Of a stretch of 64,000 nt of DNA, positions 23,301 to 34,191 are shown piece by piece; position 1 is the first letter of the stretch; every line of letters begins with the position of its first letter. The position numbers and the translations under genes are program-made. This stretch comes from Branchiostoma floridae (lineage: Eukaryota > Chordata > Leptocardii > Amphioxiformes > Branchiostomatidae). The stretch is from the NCBI RefSeq assembly GCF_000003815.2, contig NC_049982.1, positions 30,300,702-30,364,701 of the forward strand. The letters run 5' to 3'. The notes beneath the pieces were generated by a model. It did no database searches. It was not told the origin of the DNA and saw only the letters and a program-made list of their open reading frames with translations.

Positions 23301-23916
23301 TAATTGCAAAAATACATGTATGAAAGTACAATGATGATAATGATACTGAATGGCATGGTATACGATAACAAAGTAGGTCATCAACTAGTGATACTTCTGA
23401 TATTTCTTATGCATACTGTTGTATTGTCAGTATACCGATACCCCATATATAAAAATAATGCACTAACCCAGCCACTCCAAGTAACATCTGTTTTGAATAA
23501 AGAACACTATCCTGTACAACTCAAAGTCAAGACATGCTTATTACAGTGTCCCTTACAGTACGTAGCAGCACAACACATTTCTGTTCTTCTACAATTTGCG
23601 AGCGAAGTAGAATAAGAATAAGGTTTGAGCGATGATAGAGAACCAGACCCAGAGTCATATGCTTCGAGGGATGCAATTACCCACAATACTAAGTGTTCCG
23701 AGAATTCACGAAAATTTCACGAACATGCCGCGAGCACTCGGAATTCAAGATCGGTCGCTCGGAAATGGCATCGGCGGTTAAAAAGGCAACGAGGGTTCCA
23801 AAATTTGGCAACGACGCTTCTCGAAGGCAACGACGGTTTACGAAACGGAAATCTGCGGCGGCGAGCAGAATCCAAATAGTCGCTGGTGCCCTAATGGAGC
23901 TGGTCACGAATGTTAA
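20322..23916 (+). CDS. Array copy 1: PPxY single-pass acidic-tail protein, exon 3 split by a transposon
   Basis: Exon 1 is 20322-20459 (46 codons, ATG in CTCAATGG; donor GTCAGT). Exon 2 is 20909-21070 (54 codons). Exon 3 starts at 21903 and is broken at about 21988 by a 1.87-kb inverted-repeat element; the remaining half continues at 23858-23916 (GEQNPNSRWCPNGAGHEC-stop). As the sequence stands the frame stops inside the element at 22005-22007, giving 134 residues that lack the RWC/C-terminal cysteines. Head: MGKLTVEATGKTGPEDPPPY with a PPxY motif. Exon 2: ARPRRCPKKCG, then a helix at about residues 58-77 and KLAKKHKMAGKHGCRDRGEE. The intact start of exon 3 is GDYDCEEMEDMDEM. Intron 1 has a SINE. 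AATAAA is at 24180. Unknown family; probably a damaged copy unless the element is spliced around. Confidence 0.72.
20480..20650 (+). repeat. tRNA-derived SINE-like repeat in intron 1, copy 1
   Basis: ACTGGTAGAGCGATCG (A-box-like) and GAGTTCGATGCCCG (B-box-like), then CCCTTGGGAAAGACACTTTA and a GGGTACCTGAC tail. Repeated in the same intron of the copies at 46778, 49760 and, more divergent, 53574, so it was there before those copies duplicated. Confidence 0.65.
21988..23857. mobile_element. 1.87-kb DNA transposon with about 150-bp inverted termini, inside exon 3
   Basis: The left end CGCAGATTTCCGTTTCGTAA and the following ~150 bp reappear inverted at the right end (…ACGAAACGGAAATCTGCG at 23857). 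Outside are GGACATG-TCG on the left and GCG-GCGAGCAG on the right. Intact copies read GGACATG-GCG-GCGAGCAG, so removing the element plus one 3-bp repeat restores the exon; the target duplication would be 3 bp with one mismatch. The interior holds ACGCTAAAT/TTACG repeats and no recognisable transposase, so it is non-autonomous. The basic frames on either side are translations of the termini. Confidence 0.85.
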
Positions 23917-24179
23917 GACCTTTTGGAGATCCCCAGCAAAGTGGCTGTTGGCTACAATAGCAACACATAGCAACCAATTTTGACCCAAATTTTCACACAC
24001 TTTGTCCCCTCCCCAACTAGTATGAAAAGTTTGCATGGGGTGCCGAGAGCTGCTACCTAGCTGGCACCATGTACCATGTTGAATCATTACCACTATGAAA
24101 AATGGAGTTTTTGGCGACGCCTCAGAGGCTAGCCTTATATTATAGTGTGCGACCGTTTGTACATCCTTCCTTTTGCATC

Positions 24180-24185
24180 AATAAA
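24180..24185 (+). terminator. Polyadenylation signal, array copy 1
   Basis: GCATCAATAAAATGTAAAG; the same signal and context recurs at 48762 and 60033. Confidence 0.6.
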
Positions 24186-24624
24186 ATGTAAAGATTATCT
24201 TGTTGTTCCTTTTCTGGGCATGCCTTAGTCACGATTTTAGTCCCTGTCCTTGTCTAACTATTCAAGTGGACGAAACACTTATCTCAGCACATCTGGTTCA
24301 AATACCCTAATCGCGCCAGGATGGAAAAGTAGCGTCGGTGGCACCGTTTATGAGAGATCTTACATGACACCATATTTCTGTACGTAAAAGAACTTCATAT
24401 ACCGGAAAGACTAGGGGTGACCTGGTGTACTTCGCCAAAACATGAACCGTATTTAAGCCGAATTGCCCTAATTGTACAGGAAAAAGTGTCATGATTCCGT
24501 CCTCTGTCATAATCTTTACCCTTACCTTACATTATACAATTATGTGATACCCATGATACAGGCTCAACGTTACATACACCGACAGCTTTTCATCCATTGA
24601 ACAAAAGAAAGGACAATGTCATTC

Positions 24625-24736
24625 TGACCTTTTGGGATGGACCAATCCGCTTGGAGACTTAGATTTCATCTAGAACCCCCGTGGCCGATTGCGCAGTTAG
24701 AAATTCACTGGGAGCTCGAGCAGGGTGCAGAAAAAG
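24625..24736 (+). promoter_or_regulatory. Promoter block and non-coding first exon, array copy 2
   Basis: CCAAT at 24642, conserved GCCGATTGCGCAGT and GGGAGCTCGAGCAGG, and a splice donor AAAAAG/GTAATG at 24736. Confidence 0.5.
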
Positions 24737-25176
24737 GTAATGCTACTATTTCTAATCTTAAAGGTACACGATGTAACATTTGGCTTAAAGTTAGAAACGC
24801 CACCATAAACAAGACTCTCCTGGTTGTAAACAAAAACTTTCTAGCCACCATTAGGCTTCTTAGGATTTGTGGTAATCAGTTAATCACACTTCAGGTTGGC
24901 TACATGGGGGAACAATCAAGATCTTCTTCTTCGAAAAAGACTCAATTTTCTTTCACTTCAGAATAATCTTACATAGTACAGCTTTAAAGTAACGGCCATC
25001 CAATTCATTTATCCTAGTGCTTAAGACATTCTTGAGAATGTTTCGAAAACGTCTTGTATTTTTTGTCTAATGTGGGTGTCTTAAAGTCACGAGTTTTAGA
25101 ACATGTTTTGCTTTTTTCTGTTTCTTTGCATAGAGCGCAAACTTCTAAGAGTAGACCAGTGTGAACTTTTTTCACC

Positions 25177-27408
25177 ATGGGCAAGCTGACGGTCGAGGCT
25201 ACAGGAAAGACAGGCCCAGAGGACCCGCCTCCCTATCCTTTGGAGCCACTCCCAACCAAGCCTGGTCTCCAGACTAACATCGTGATGCCAGAGGCGGTGC
25301 CTGGGTATCCACCGGTCAGTACTACGGATTTTAAAATCTTATATTAAATTTTGACAGTGGAGTAACGTCAGGATACGCAGAACCCAGAGGACCTGATTTT
25401 GAATCCTGTCCTCCTCACAGTTACTATCAATTTTCTTCTAACAGTGACTGTTTATTAAAGGTAGAGAACTAGTCTAGGTCTCGTCTCATATTCTCTCGCG
25501 AGATCGAGACTAGACCGTTCTCTCCGCGTCAAGATGTACTGGTAGCTCACTGGTAGACATCGAAAATTTGGAGGTACGTTCTCTACCTTTAATAAACAAT
25601 CACTGTTAGAAGAAAAAAATTATAGTAAATGTAAACATACGTGACTAATTAAGCTTAATAAGGTGCCGGATGTGTGACTCTCCCCAGACATGGGAACCCC
25701 ATTTAACGTCCTATCCGTGGGACCTCCCTAACCTAAGCTTGATACTCATTCACACCTGAGTAGAGTGAGGAAAGTCGTGCAAAGTACCTTTCCCAAGGGC
25801 AAAAGGTGAGGAGAACATCGTTGAAGAGGTTCATTAAAGAACCCGCCACAGTTTAAATATAGAAAAGAGTAGAGGTCCTTCCCGGTGTGAGTGGATAAAA
25901 CTATTCTCGACGAGCAGTTTTCGTAACCTTTGCTTCTCCTATTGGGCTGCAGTTAGTCCGATTTTGGCCTATTCTCAAAAAATATGTGACCACATGTCAT
26001 CCAATAGCATTCCTTGTTAATCAGAATTCTGTACATGCCAGAGGATCTGCTCTCCAGGGTAAGGGGGCACGGGGGTTACGGCATGGGACAACAGCGCCAT
26101 TCTCCTCATATTTAAACAAGAATTGCAATAAATACATTATCGAAATGGCGACGATTGTATCTTACAGTCATGACGTGAACATACTAGCCAAGCCTGGGAA
26201 AGAATGGTCGGGATGTTTAGTCCCATGTTTTAGCAGCATTTTTTTGCTGGACTTTTATATCTTGTCGCCCTCGCCCATTAGTCTTGGGGTCTTCAGAGGA
26301 TGTCATCCATAGAACTAAGACAGTGTGGCCTATAATGTCATCTACAGACTCGCCCCAGACGGTGCCCGAAGAAGTGTAAGACCATCGCCCTGGTTACCGT
26401 CTGTGTGGTGCTGGTGGTGGCGCTGGTCATCCTCGGGGTCAAGCTGGCCAAGAAACATAAGATGGCCGAGAAACATGGCTGCAGAGACCGTGGAGAGGAA
26501 GGGCCCATGGTAAGGAAATATTTATCTTTATGCTTTTCCCGACAGGGAAAACATATTGTTTTTGCTGGTGTGTTCTTTTTTTCTGCTGACACACAGTATA
26601 TAGGACGAGCGTATACTAATTAGTCAGTACTATGTTCTAGTAGCTTGACGAAAGGCTACATGGAAGACATTCTACATTTTCGCGAAAATGTTGCTTTTCT
26701 AGTACTTCATAGTTAGTTCAATAAGCATTTCTAATACAAAAATTGAACTTACGACTTGATCGTCCATCTCTAGTCTTTCTTAAGGAATGAGCCATTTAAT
26801 ACAATGCAGATAGACCACGTGACTAGATGAGAAGTGGATCATTATTTGCAGAAAGCTTATGGCGCCCCCCGTCCATGTCAAGTTGTAGGATGGGTTGCTT
26901 TTGCTTTGACAAAGACTAGAGTTGTGCAGTCGAAAATTTAGGTACGTCCATTTTTTAGATACGGGTTAACTTGTTAACTTTGATTTTAAAGTTCTGCAAT
27001 GAAGATTTGCTGGAAAGCGTGCTGGAATATCTAGGCACGATTGTAGAAAATAAGTCATATTTACGATGAAAAATAATACACAAAAATACACAACGGTTGA
27101 CAAATTGCCAGTACATGATAGATTTAAGAGGCTGACTTTATCAAACGCGTTTTGTTTATGTCTCAGGGGTATTCACCTTTGACATACATTGTATTTCCCA
27201 CAATGCACTTCACTGCGCAAGCGTACTTAAAACCACGAACCTGCTTATTTTGTTATGATAGGGGGATGACGACTGCGAAGAGATGGAGGACATGGATGAG
27301 ATGGACGATGAGGAAGAGCAGTCGGATGGGCAAGACGGAGATCGCGGCGAGCAGAATCCTAATCGTCGCAGCCATGATTGCATTGGAGAATCTAATTATT
27401 GCTTATAA
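25177..27408 (+). CDS. Array copy 2: PPxY single-pass acidic-tail protein with variant tail
   Basis: Exon 1 is 25177-25314 (46 codons; TTCACCATGG start; PPPYP retained; NIVMPEAVPGYPP end). Exon 2 is 26348-26509 (54 codons, TRPRRCPKKCKT, then the conserved helix and KLAKKHKMAEKHGC). Exon 3 is 27262-27408 (48 codons plus stop). Total 148 residues. Exon 3 opens GDDDCEEMEDMDEMDDEEEQ as in the family. After EQNPNRR it departs from the usual SRWC tail and ends SHDCIGESNYCL, because foreign sequence replaces the exon end from about 27370. Two cysteines are still present. Splice sites are canonical. AATAAA at 27953, beyond the inserted block. No known family. Confidence 0.75.
25433..25614. mobile_element. 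Inverted-repeat element in intron 1 of array copy 2
   Basis: TTCTTCTAACAGTGACTGTT on the left and the inverse AACAATCACTGTTAGAAGAA on the right, each followed inward by TATTAAAGGTAGAGAAC or its inverse. It contains TCTCGCGAGA. Related sequence lies beside the Penelope-like fragment at 43921-44076. Confidence 0.7.
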
Positions 27409-27900
27409 TTATTGCAACTAGTATTATAACAAGTTTTTTCCCATTGCCCCCTTGAGAGCTCGGGAGATATATCTCTCCGTTGGAATGCCGTGAGAGAGAT
27501 GAATTGTCTTAACTGGTTCTCCCACTAACGGAGACTTCTTGGAATGTCAGTGTGACGTCACATCTCCCTTGCGTCATAACTCACTACTTGTAAGCCAATC
27601 AATGTGAAGACACTCATCTTGTGCCAATCAGATTCCGAAACAACAAATCATATAAATGACGTATTAGGCTTTTAGTCTTGGCCTTGCCTCGTGGCGGGAG
27701 AGACAATGAGACAGAGAGAGTCAGAGAAGGAGGGATGATCGACGACTTAGTAGGGTTCTGAGATAGAGCGGGGGTTTTGTTCCGTGGCTGGGTGTCTTTG
27801 CATGACTGGCTGGCTACATTCTACATCGCGGGTAAACCTAGTAGTTAGAAAAGTCTACATGCGTGGAGTTGCCGTCACGGTAACTGTTTACGCCTCAAGT
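27370..27900. mobile_element. Inserted block with promoter-like motifs, possible solo LTR
   Basis: Between the departure point in exon 3 and the return to the common 3' sequence (GTTTGTGTTTCACGGTGATT, about 27902) lies about 530 bp not found in the other copies. It has a perfect CRE (TGACGTCA, 27553-27560), CCAAT at 27595 and 27624, and TATAAA at 27651, in promoter order. A solo LTR or another promoter-bearing element fits. I could not fix its ends or a target duplication. Confidence 0.4.
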
Positions 27901-27952
27901 TGTTTGTGTTTCACGGTGATTGCCGATGAATGTACATCCTTGGTTTTGCAAC

Positions 27953-27958
27953 AATAAA
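27953..27958 (+). terminator. Polyadenylation signal, array copy 2
   Basis: TTTTGCAACAATAAAATGGG in the conserved 3' block. Confidence 0.55.
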
Positions 27959-28199
27959 ATGGGAAGAAATGATCTTGTTGTTTCTTTCCTAGACATGCCA
28001 TAGTCACTATATTAGCCCTTGTCCTTATTCTAGCTCTGATTCTAGCTTAAGCAAAACTAGCTTCTCGGCACACCTGGTTTAAGTACCCTATAGCCCGGGT
28101 TCGCGCCCGGGCCTGGACACGACTAGGGGAATAGACTCGCATTGTCCTTTAAGATGGGGAAGTAAAGTCGGAGGTCCCGTGTATGAGGGGGCTCTTCTG

Positions 28200-28745
28200 T
28201 CGCCTACTTTGAACTGCATGTAAAAGAATACGACACACATATCAAGAAAGGTAGGACTAACCCGGTGTGCTTGGCCAAAAAGGCGAACACTATTAACACA
28301 AGAAAAATATCATGGAATGCCATCGTCCCTATGTTCCGTTATGCTCCTTGGGAGATTTTATACAAAAATGCCACAGAGACTGCAGTTTGAGAGCAACTTG
28401 CTTGGGGGCCGAAACATACATAACTTCTTCCTTTACATTACAGGCTATATGCCACCAGAAAACCAGGACCATAGCATGTCCAGGTCAAAAGATGCAGTAC
28501 CAAGATCACGTACCAGGGGGCCAAAATCGACCTTGACCTTCGTCTTCCACCCCTACCCACATGCTAAATATAATATTCCATCAAGAGACTCTAAAGTTAA
28601 GCTGACCACAGATGTTCGGAAACACAAACAGACAAACAGACACACAGACAGACGCACCAACAACAATACCTCCTTTTTAGCGGAGGTAAAAAGTGCCAAG
28701 CTTCGTAATCTGTATGAAGTTACAATATTTACACCTTGCACCTTA
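28200..28745. repeat. Dispersed repeat insert between copies 2 and 3
   Basis: It contains AAACACAAACAGACAAACAG-type sequence and the hairpin TACCTCCTTTTTAGCGGAGG, typical of dispersed repeats with AC-rich cores. The two open frames here do not resemble proteins. Confidence 0.4.
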
Positions 28746-28750
28746 TATGT

Positions 28751-29796
28751 ATATGTCACAGTAGAGATCACGATCCAGTAGAATCGTCGATTCTCCTAGG
28801 AGAGATCGCGATCAGAGTTTCTCCTAGGAGAGATCCCGATCACAATCTGTACTAGTAGAGTCGGCAATTCTACTAGTATAGATTGCGATCGGAATTTCTC
28901 CTAGGAGAAACTACAATCCAAACTCAAATGATGCTAAGATATAGGAAACAGACTGCGATCGGGATCTGTCCCAGGACAATCGGCGATTTTACTACATTTG
29001 TAGTACAGAATGCAATCAGGATCTCTCCTAGGAGAAACTCCGATCCAAACTCAAATGATGTAGGAAACAGCAATAATTTGATATTTTGACACCTGTTTTA
29101 TCACTTTACAATCGTTAGTGTTCTTCAAAAGTTGTGAACTGATGCCATACACGCCTGACTAGTGAAACGTACTCAATAGGTGTGAAATTATGAGTACTAC
29201 TAATATCTCGAAACCTGTTTGATGACTTTACAATTATTATTGTTCTTCCAAAGCCATGAAATTTGCATACTGACACATGGTTTGATCACCTGTTGGTGTC
29301 TTTCACATATTATAAGATTTTCGCCACTACTTTATCAGAAATTACTTTATCAGAAATTACTTTATCAGAAAACATACTCACATGAAATTTACCATGAAAC
29401 TGAAAGTGATGCTATATACTATAGTGTACCTTGAATTAAGTTGCAGAAGTGACTCAAGTGCCGTTGGTTCAGTGAAGTTAACATTGTAAAAGTGACACAA
29501 GTAGGCTTGAGTATAGTTGGAAATGAGTTAGTAGGTTTGCATTAATGCTAAATAAAATCATTGTTTATCAAAAAAATTATTGCTGTTTCCTACATCTTAG
29601 GATCATTTGAGTTTGGATCGGAGTTTCTCCTAGGAGAGATCCCGATTGCAATCTGTACTAGTAGAATCGCGATTGTCCTAGGACAGATCCCGATCGCAGT
29701 CTGTTTCCTATATCTTAGCATCATTTGAGTTTGGATTGGAGTTTCTCCTAGGAGAATCGACGATTCTACTGGATCGTGATCTCTACTGTGACATAT
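28751..29796. mobile_element. 1.05-kb palindrome-rich inverted-repeat element
   Basis: The left end ATATGTCACAGTAGAGATCA recurs inverted at the right end (…GATCTCTACTGTGACATAT, 29796). The arms (about 320 bp left, about 220 bp right) match over TTGGATCGGAGTTTCTCCT-type blocks. They are packed with the palindromes CTCCTAGGAG, TCCTAGGA and TACTAGTA between GATCGCGATC-like words. ACCTTA occurs just outside both ends (28740, 29797). The centre has TACTTTATCAGAAAT x3 (about 29329-29372) and no coding capacity. It interrupts a CACCTTACACAATACAATCA sequence that is continuous in other array copies. Confidence 0.8.
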
Positions 29797-29894
29797 ACCT
29801 TACACAATACAATCAAGTGATGTCCATGATACAGGCTCCACGTTACTTACACCGACAGCTTTTCATCCATTGAAAAAGGAAAGTTCAATGTCAT

Positions 29895-30088
29895 TCTCAC
29901 CTTCTGAGGATGGACCAATAAGATTGAAGAGTTAGATGATGGTGAGCAAACAAAGTTGTTTGCTCACCATGGTTAGATTTCATCCAAAACCCCCCGTGTC
30001 CAACTGCGCAGTTGAAAAACCACTGGCAGCTCGAGCAGAGTGAGGAAAAAAGATTCTAAAAGGCAACACATTCATGAGTTGGAAAGAG
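29895..30088 (+). promoter_or_regulatory. Promoter block and non-coding first exon, array copy 3
   Basis: CCAAT at 29915. A 34-bp hairpin is inserted at 29938-29971. The usual donor is changed here (AAAAAAGATT); a replacement GAAAGAG/GTAAAG lies at 30088. Confidence 0.4.
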
Positions 30089-30318
30089 GTAAAGCTACTA
30101 GATTTAATCTTAAGGCAACGGCTATACATGCACATTGAGATTCCACGAGGTATGCACACTTCAGATATCCTAGCTAGTGCTCAAGCTCTTTAGAATGTTT
30201 TGAAAACACCTTGTACTTTTTGTCTAATGTGGGTGTCTTTAGGTCAGCAGTACTGGATTTTAATCTCTTTGTATATAGCGCAAACGTCTAGAGAAGACCA
30301 GTGTAAACTTCTTCCACC

Positions 30319-32237
30319 ATGGGCAAGCTGACGGTCGAGGCTACTGGAAAGACAGACCCAGAGGACCCGCCTCCCTATCCTTTGGAGCCCCTCCCAACTA
30401 AGCCTGGTCTCCAGACTAACATCGTGGTACCAGAGGCAGAGCCTGGGTACCCACCGGTCAGTACTACTGATTTAAAATTCTTGTATCAAGCTTTGACAGT
30501 GGAGTAACAGCTAGCAGATAGCTGTAATAGACTCTTCATGTTGTTCCCTCACATCTTCATTCTTGCTTTTGGCGTTCTATGACATGTGTACCCGTTTTCC
30601 GATATTTTTTGCCATCTTTGTCGGCTCATTCTACAACTGCTTTGTACGGTTGACAACTTCACTTTTGTTTTAGATAGCCGAAAATTGATTTGCGCGTGGA
30701 TAAAATCCATATGATCAAACCAACATAGTCTTGTGTTAGTCTGTGTAACACAAACTCTGCTGTCCGGGGCCGTAACTGGCCCCTCCCCTCCAGGAGGCCG
30801 GCGGATGTTGATCGGGCTGCTATACGCGAGATTTAATCAGGCTAGCCTTATGTCATCTATAGGCTCGCCCCAGGCGGTGCCCGAAGAAGTGTAAGGCCAT
30901 CGCCCTGGTTACCGTCTGTGTGGTGCTGGTGGTGGCGCTGGTCATCCTCGGGGTCAAGCTGGCCAAGAAACATATGATGGCTGGAAAACATGGCTGTGGG
31001 GACAGTGGGGAGGAAGGGCGCATGGTAAGCAAATATTTGTTGTAATGCTTTTCCCGATAGAGAAACATGTTGTTTTTGCTGGTGTGTTCTTCTTCCTTCT
31101 CATTCTTCTTGTTATTTATCTTAAGTTTATCCTTTCCCCGACAGGGAAATCCTATTCTTTTGCTGGAGTGTTCTTAGTCTTTCCTCTACTTCTGTCATGA
31201 ACCAATCAGAGCTTAGAACTGCCGTGAACCAATCAGAGCGTAGAACTGCAACATCAGAATAGCTGTATGAATATGATTATTTACAGCTTTGCGATAGAAA
31301 AAAACATGTATGTGGTATTTTTGTTTCTGGTCACACACAATACTAAAAGACGAGCCTAATTAAATAATGTAGCGTTCTAGTAGCTTGCCAAAAGCTACAT
31401 GGAAGGCATTCTATATATTCGAGAAAATGTTGCCTTTCTAGTATAGAGTTAGTTCAACAAGCATGTCATAAGGAAAGTATCTTGAAGTCTTAGACTGGAT
31501 ATTTTCTGTGTTTAGTAGAAGCCATTTTGAATTAAAGTTGAACGGCAATTTCTAATACAAAAATTTGCGCTTGCGACTTGACCTTCAAACTCCAGTCTTT
31601 GTCAAGGAATGGGCAATGTAAGGTGAGAAGTGGATCATTAGTTCTAGAAAGTTTATGGCGCCCCCGTCTCTGTAAGGGCGTGTTGCTAATTCCTTGACAA
31701 AGACATGACTTGGACAGACGAAAATTTGGGCACTTCGAATTTCGGAGTTGAAAATTACTGTTACTAGTTAATTTTGCTTCAGAAGGTTGAAGTTCTGCAA
31801 TGACAAGAAATAACTTTGCTGCAAATTAAAAAGCAAGCTCGGAGAAATCTGTAAGCAAAATTCGTAAATTTCAGAAAAAGAAGATGATATTTACAATGAA
31901 GAATAATACACAGATTCACCAAACATATAACGTTTGTCAAATTGCCAGTACATGCTAGACGTCTATAGATGTTTACGATTTTTTTAACGTGTTTTCTTTA
32001 TGTCACAAGGGCTTTCACCTTTCACATATTACCCACTAGGCACTTCGCTGTTCATCCGTCCTTAAAACTACGAAACTCCTTATTTTGTTATGATAGGGGG
32101 ATGACGACTGTAAAGAGATGGAAGATATGGATGAGATGGGCGACGAGGGACCGCAGTCGGATGAGCAAGACGGAGATGGCGACGAGCAGAATCCTAATAG
32201 TCGCTGGTGCACTTGGGGAGGTGGTCACGATTGTTAA
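30319..32237 (+). CDS. Array copy 3: PPxY single-pass acidic-tail protein
   Basis: Exon 1 is 30319-30456, exon 2 is 30863-31024, exon 3 is 32097-32237; all join at phase 0 to give 146 residues. Exon 1 encodes MGKLTVEATGKTDPEDPPPY... ending PEAEPGYPP. Exon 2 has ARPRRCPKKCKAI, the helix and KLAKKHMMAGKHGCGDSGEE. Exon 3 reads GDDDCKEMEDMDEMGDEGPQ and ends NPNSRWCTWGGGHDC, with both tail cysteines. Intron 1 holds a copy of the short TAGTCTG...GGCTA repeat (about 30731-30846) just before the acceptor. Intron 2 carries a doubled CCCGACAGGGAAA block. AATAAA at 33172. This looks like an intact member. Confidence 0.78.
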
Positions 32238-33171
32238 GACAGTTTTGGAGATCCCCAGCAAAGTGGGTGTTGGCTACCCTAGCAACACATAGCAACCAAC
32301 TTTGACCCCAATTTTCACACATTTTCTCCATTGTTCGCTAATTGCCCCCTCCCCACCTAGGGTGAAAACTTTGTATGGGGGTGCCGAGAGTTGCTACCTG
32401 GCACCATGTTGAATCGTTACCTCCATGAAAAATGGGGTTTTTTGTTGTTGTGTTTTTTGTTACTATGTCTGTGTGTGCAGACATAACTGTAGTTGCCTGC
32501 ATAACTCATGATCACGAATGTCTAGTTGGATTGTGATAATATCTGGTATGTGGGCAGATGATAAATGTCAAGGTCGATTATAATTCTTCATAGCTTGCGA
32601 TTTTCCTAGATGCTGCAGCAGAACTTCCGGTTTTGTGCATTTTGTCCAGGACATGCTATGGTTTTGATTTTTCGGTAGCAGACAGATTTTGATGTCCAGT
32701 TGACATTGCTGTAAAAAGCCCAGAAGAGTTGTTGTGTGAATAGAAAACTGATTTGTAGATTTCTTCGTTCAATGTAAGAGTGAAAACACGGATGTTAACA
32801 TTTCTATGGTACCTACGTACTATATGTCGAGAGTGACTGAATATTTCGTACATTAATTGTATTTATGTACATGTATATTTAATTTGAGCATTTTCACATT
32901 GAAGGGTTCACCAACTATTTATATATACAGCGTACGTTTCTGATATTACTTGTCGAGAAATGAGTTTTGCTATGAAGTTTACCAAATTATCCCCACTATT
33001 TAGTTTGTCTCATTAGGATAAGAAGGCTCGCAATTGTAAGTACGCATGGATAGCGAAATGCACTGTGGGTTACCTCGTGCATTTCGCTGCGCCTGCGTAC
33101 TAAGAGTTGAATCAAGAGTTGTTTGTGTTTCACAGTGGTTGCCGATGAATTTACATCCTTGGTTTAGCAAC

Positions 33172-33177
33172 AATAAA
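33172..33177 (+). terminator. Polyadenylation signal, array copy 3
   Basis: TTAGCAACAATAAAATGG in the conserved 3' block. Confidence 0.55.
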
Positions 33178-33669
33178 ATGGAAAAGGATCTTGTTGTATC
33201 CTGGACATGCCTTAGTCACGATATTAGCCCTTGTCCTCATTCTAGCTATGATTGAAAGGGACGAAATACAAGCTTCTCGGCACATTTGGTTCAAACACCC
33301 TGGAGCCCGGGTTCGCGCCAGGGTCTGGACGCGACTAGGGAAAAAATAGTCACATCGTCCTTTCGGAAGGAGAAGTAGAGCCAGTGGCACCGTTTATAAG
33401 AGAGCTTATTATATGGCCCAAAATCTCTGCACGTAAAAGAACTCAATACACCGGGAAGAGTAGGGGTAACCTAATGTACTTGGCTTCCGTAGTGAAGCCG
33501 GACTAAGAAAAAGAAGCGTCATGCTTCGTCCTCTGAGGTCAAAATCTTTACCCTCACCTTACACAATACAATGACGTGATGTCCACGAGTCATGCATGAT
33601 ACAGGCTCAACGTTCTATACACCGAAAGCTTTTCAGCCATTAAACAAAGGAAGGTCAATGTTGTTCTGA

Positions 33670-33774
33670 CCTTCTGTGGATGGACCAATCAGATTAGAGA
33701 ATCACATTTCATCCAGAACTTTCCGTGGCGCAGTTGAAAGTTCACTGGGAGCACGAGCAGGGTGCGGAAAAGAG
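33670..33774 (+). promoter_or_regulatory. Promoter block and non-coding first exon, compound locus
   Basis: CCAAT at 33685, a shortened CGTGGCGCAGTTGAAAG block, and a donor AAAAGAG/GTAATA at 33774. It would drive the compound gene starting at 34192. Confidence 0.45.
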
Positions 33775-34191
33775 GTAATACTACTAGATTTAATCTTAAA
33801 GGCACACTATGTACTATTTTGGCCCCAAATTAGAAACACCATCATCAACTAGACCCTCCTGGTTGTAAACAACAACTTGCTGGCCACCAGAAGGCTCCTT
33901 AAGGGGTGGGGTAATAAGTTAATCACACTCCAGGCTGGCTAAAGGGGAGAACAATCAAGATCGTCTTCTTCGAAAGCACTCAAATTTTTCGCTTCAGAAT
34001 AATCTTACATGGTACAGCTTTAAAGCAACGTACGGCTATCCAATTCATTTATACCAGTGCTCAAGACATTCTTGAGAAGGTTTCGGAAACACCTTGTATT
34101 TTTTGTCTAATGTGGCTGTCTTTACGGAATTTTTTGTCTCTTTGCATATAGCGCAAGCATCTAGAGAAGACCAGTGTGAACCTCTTTCACC

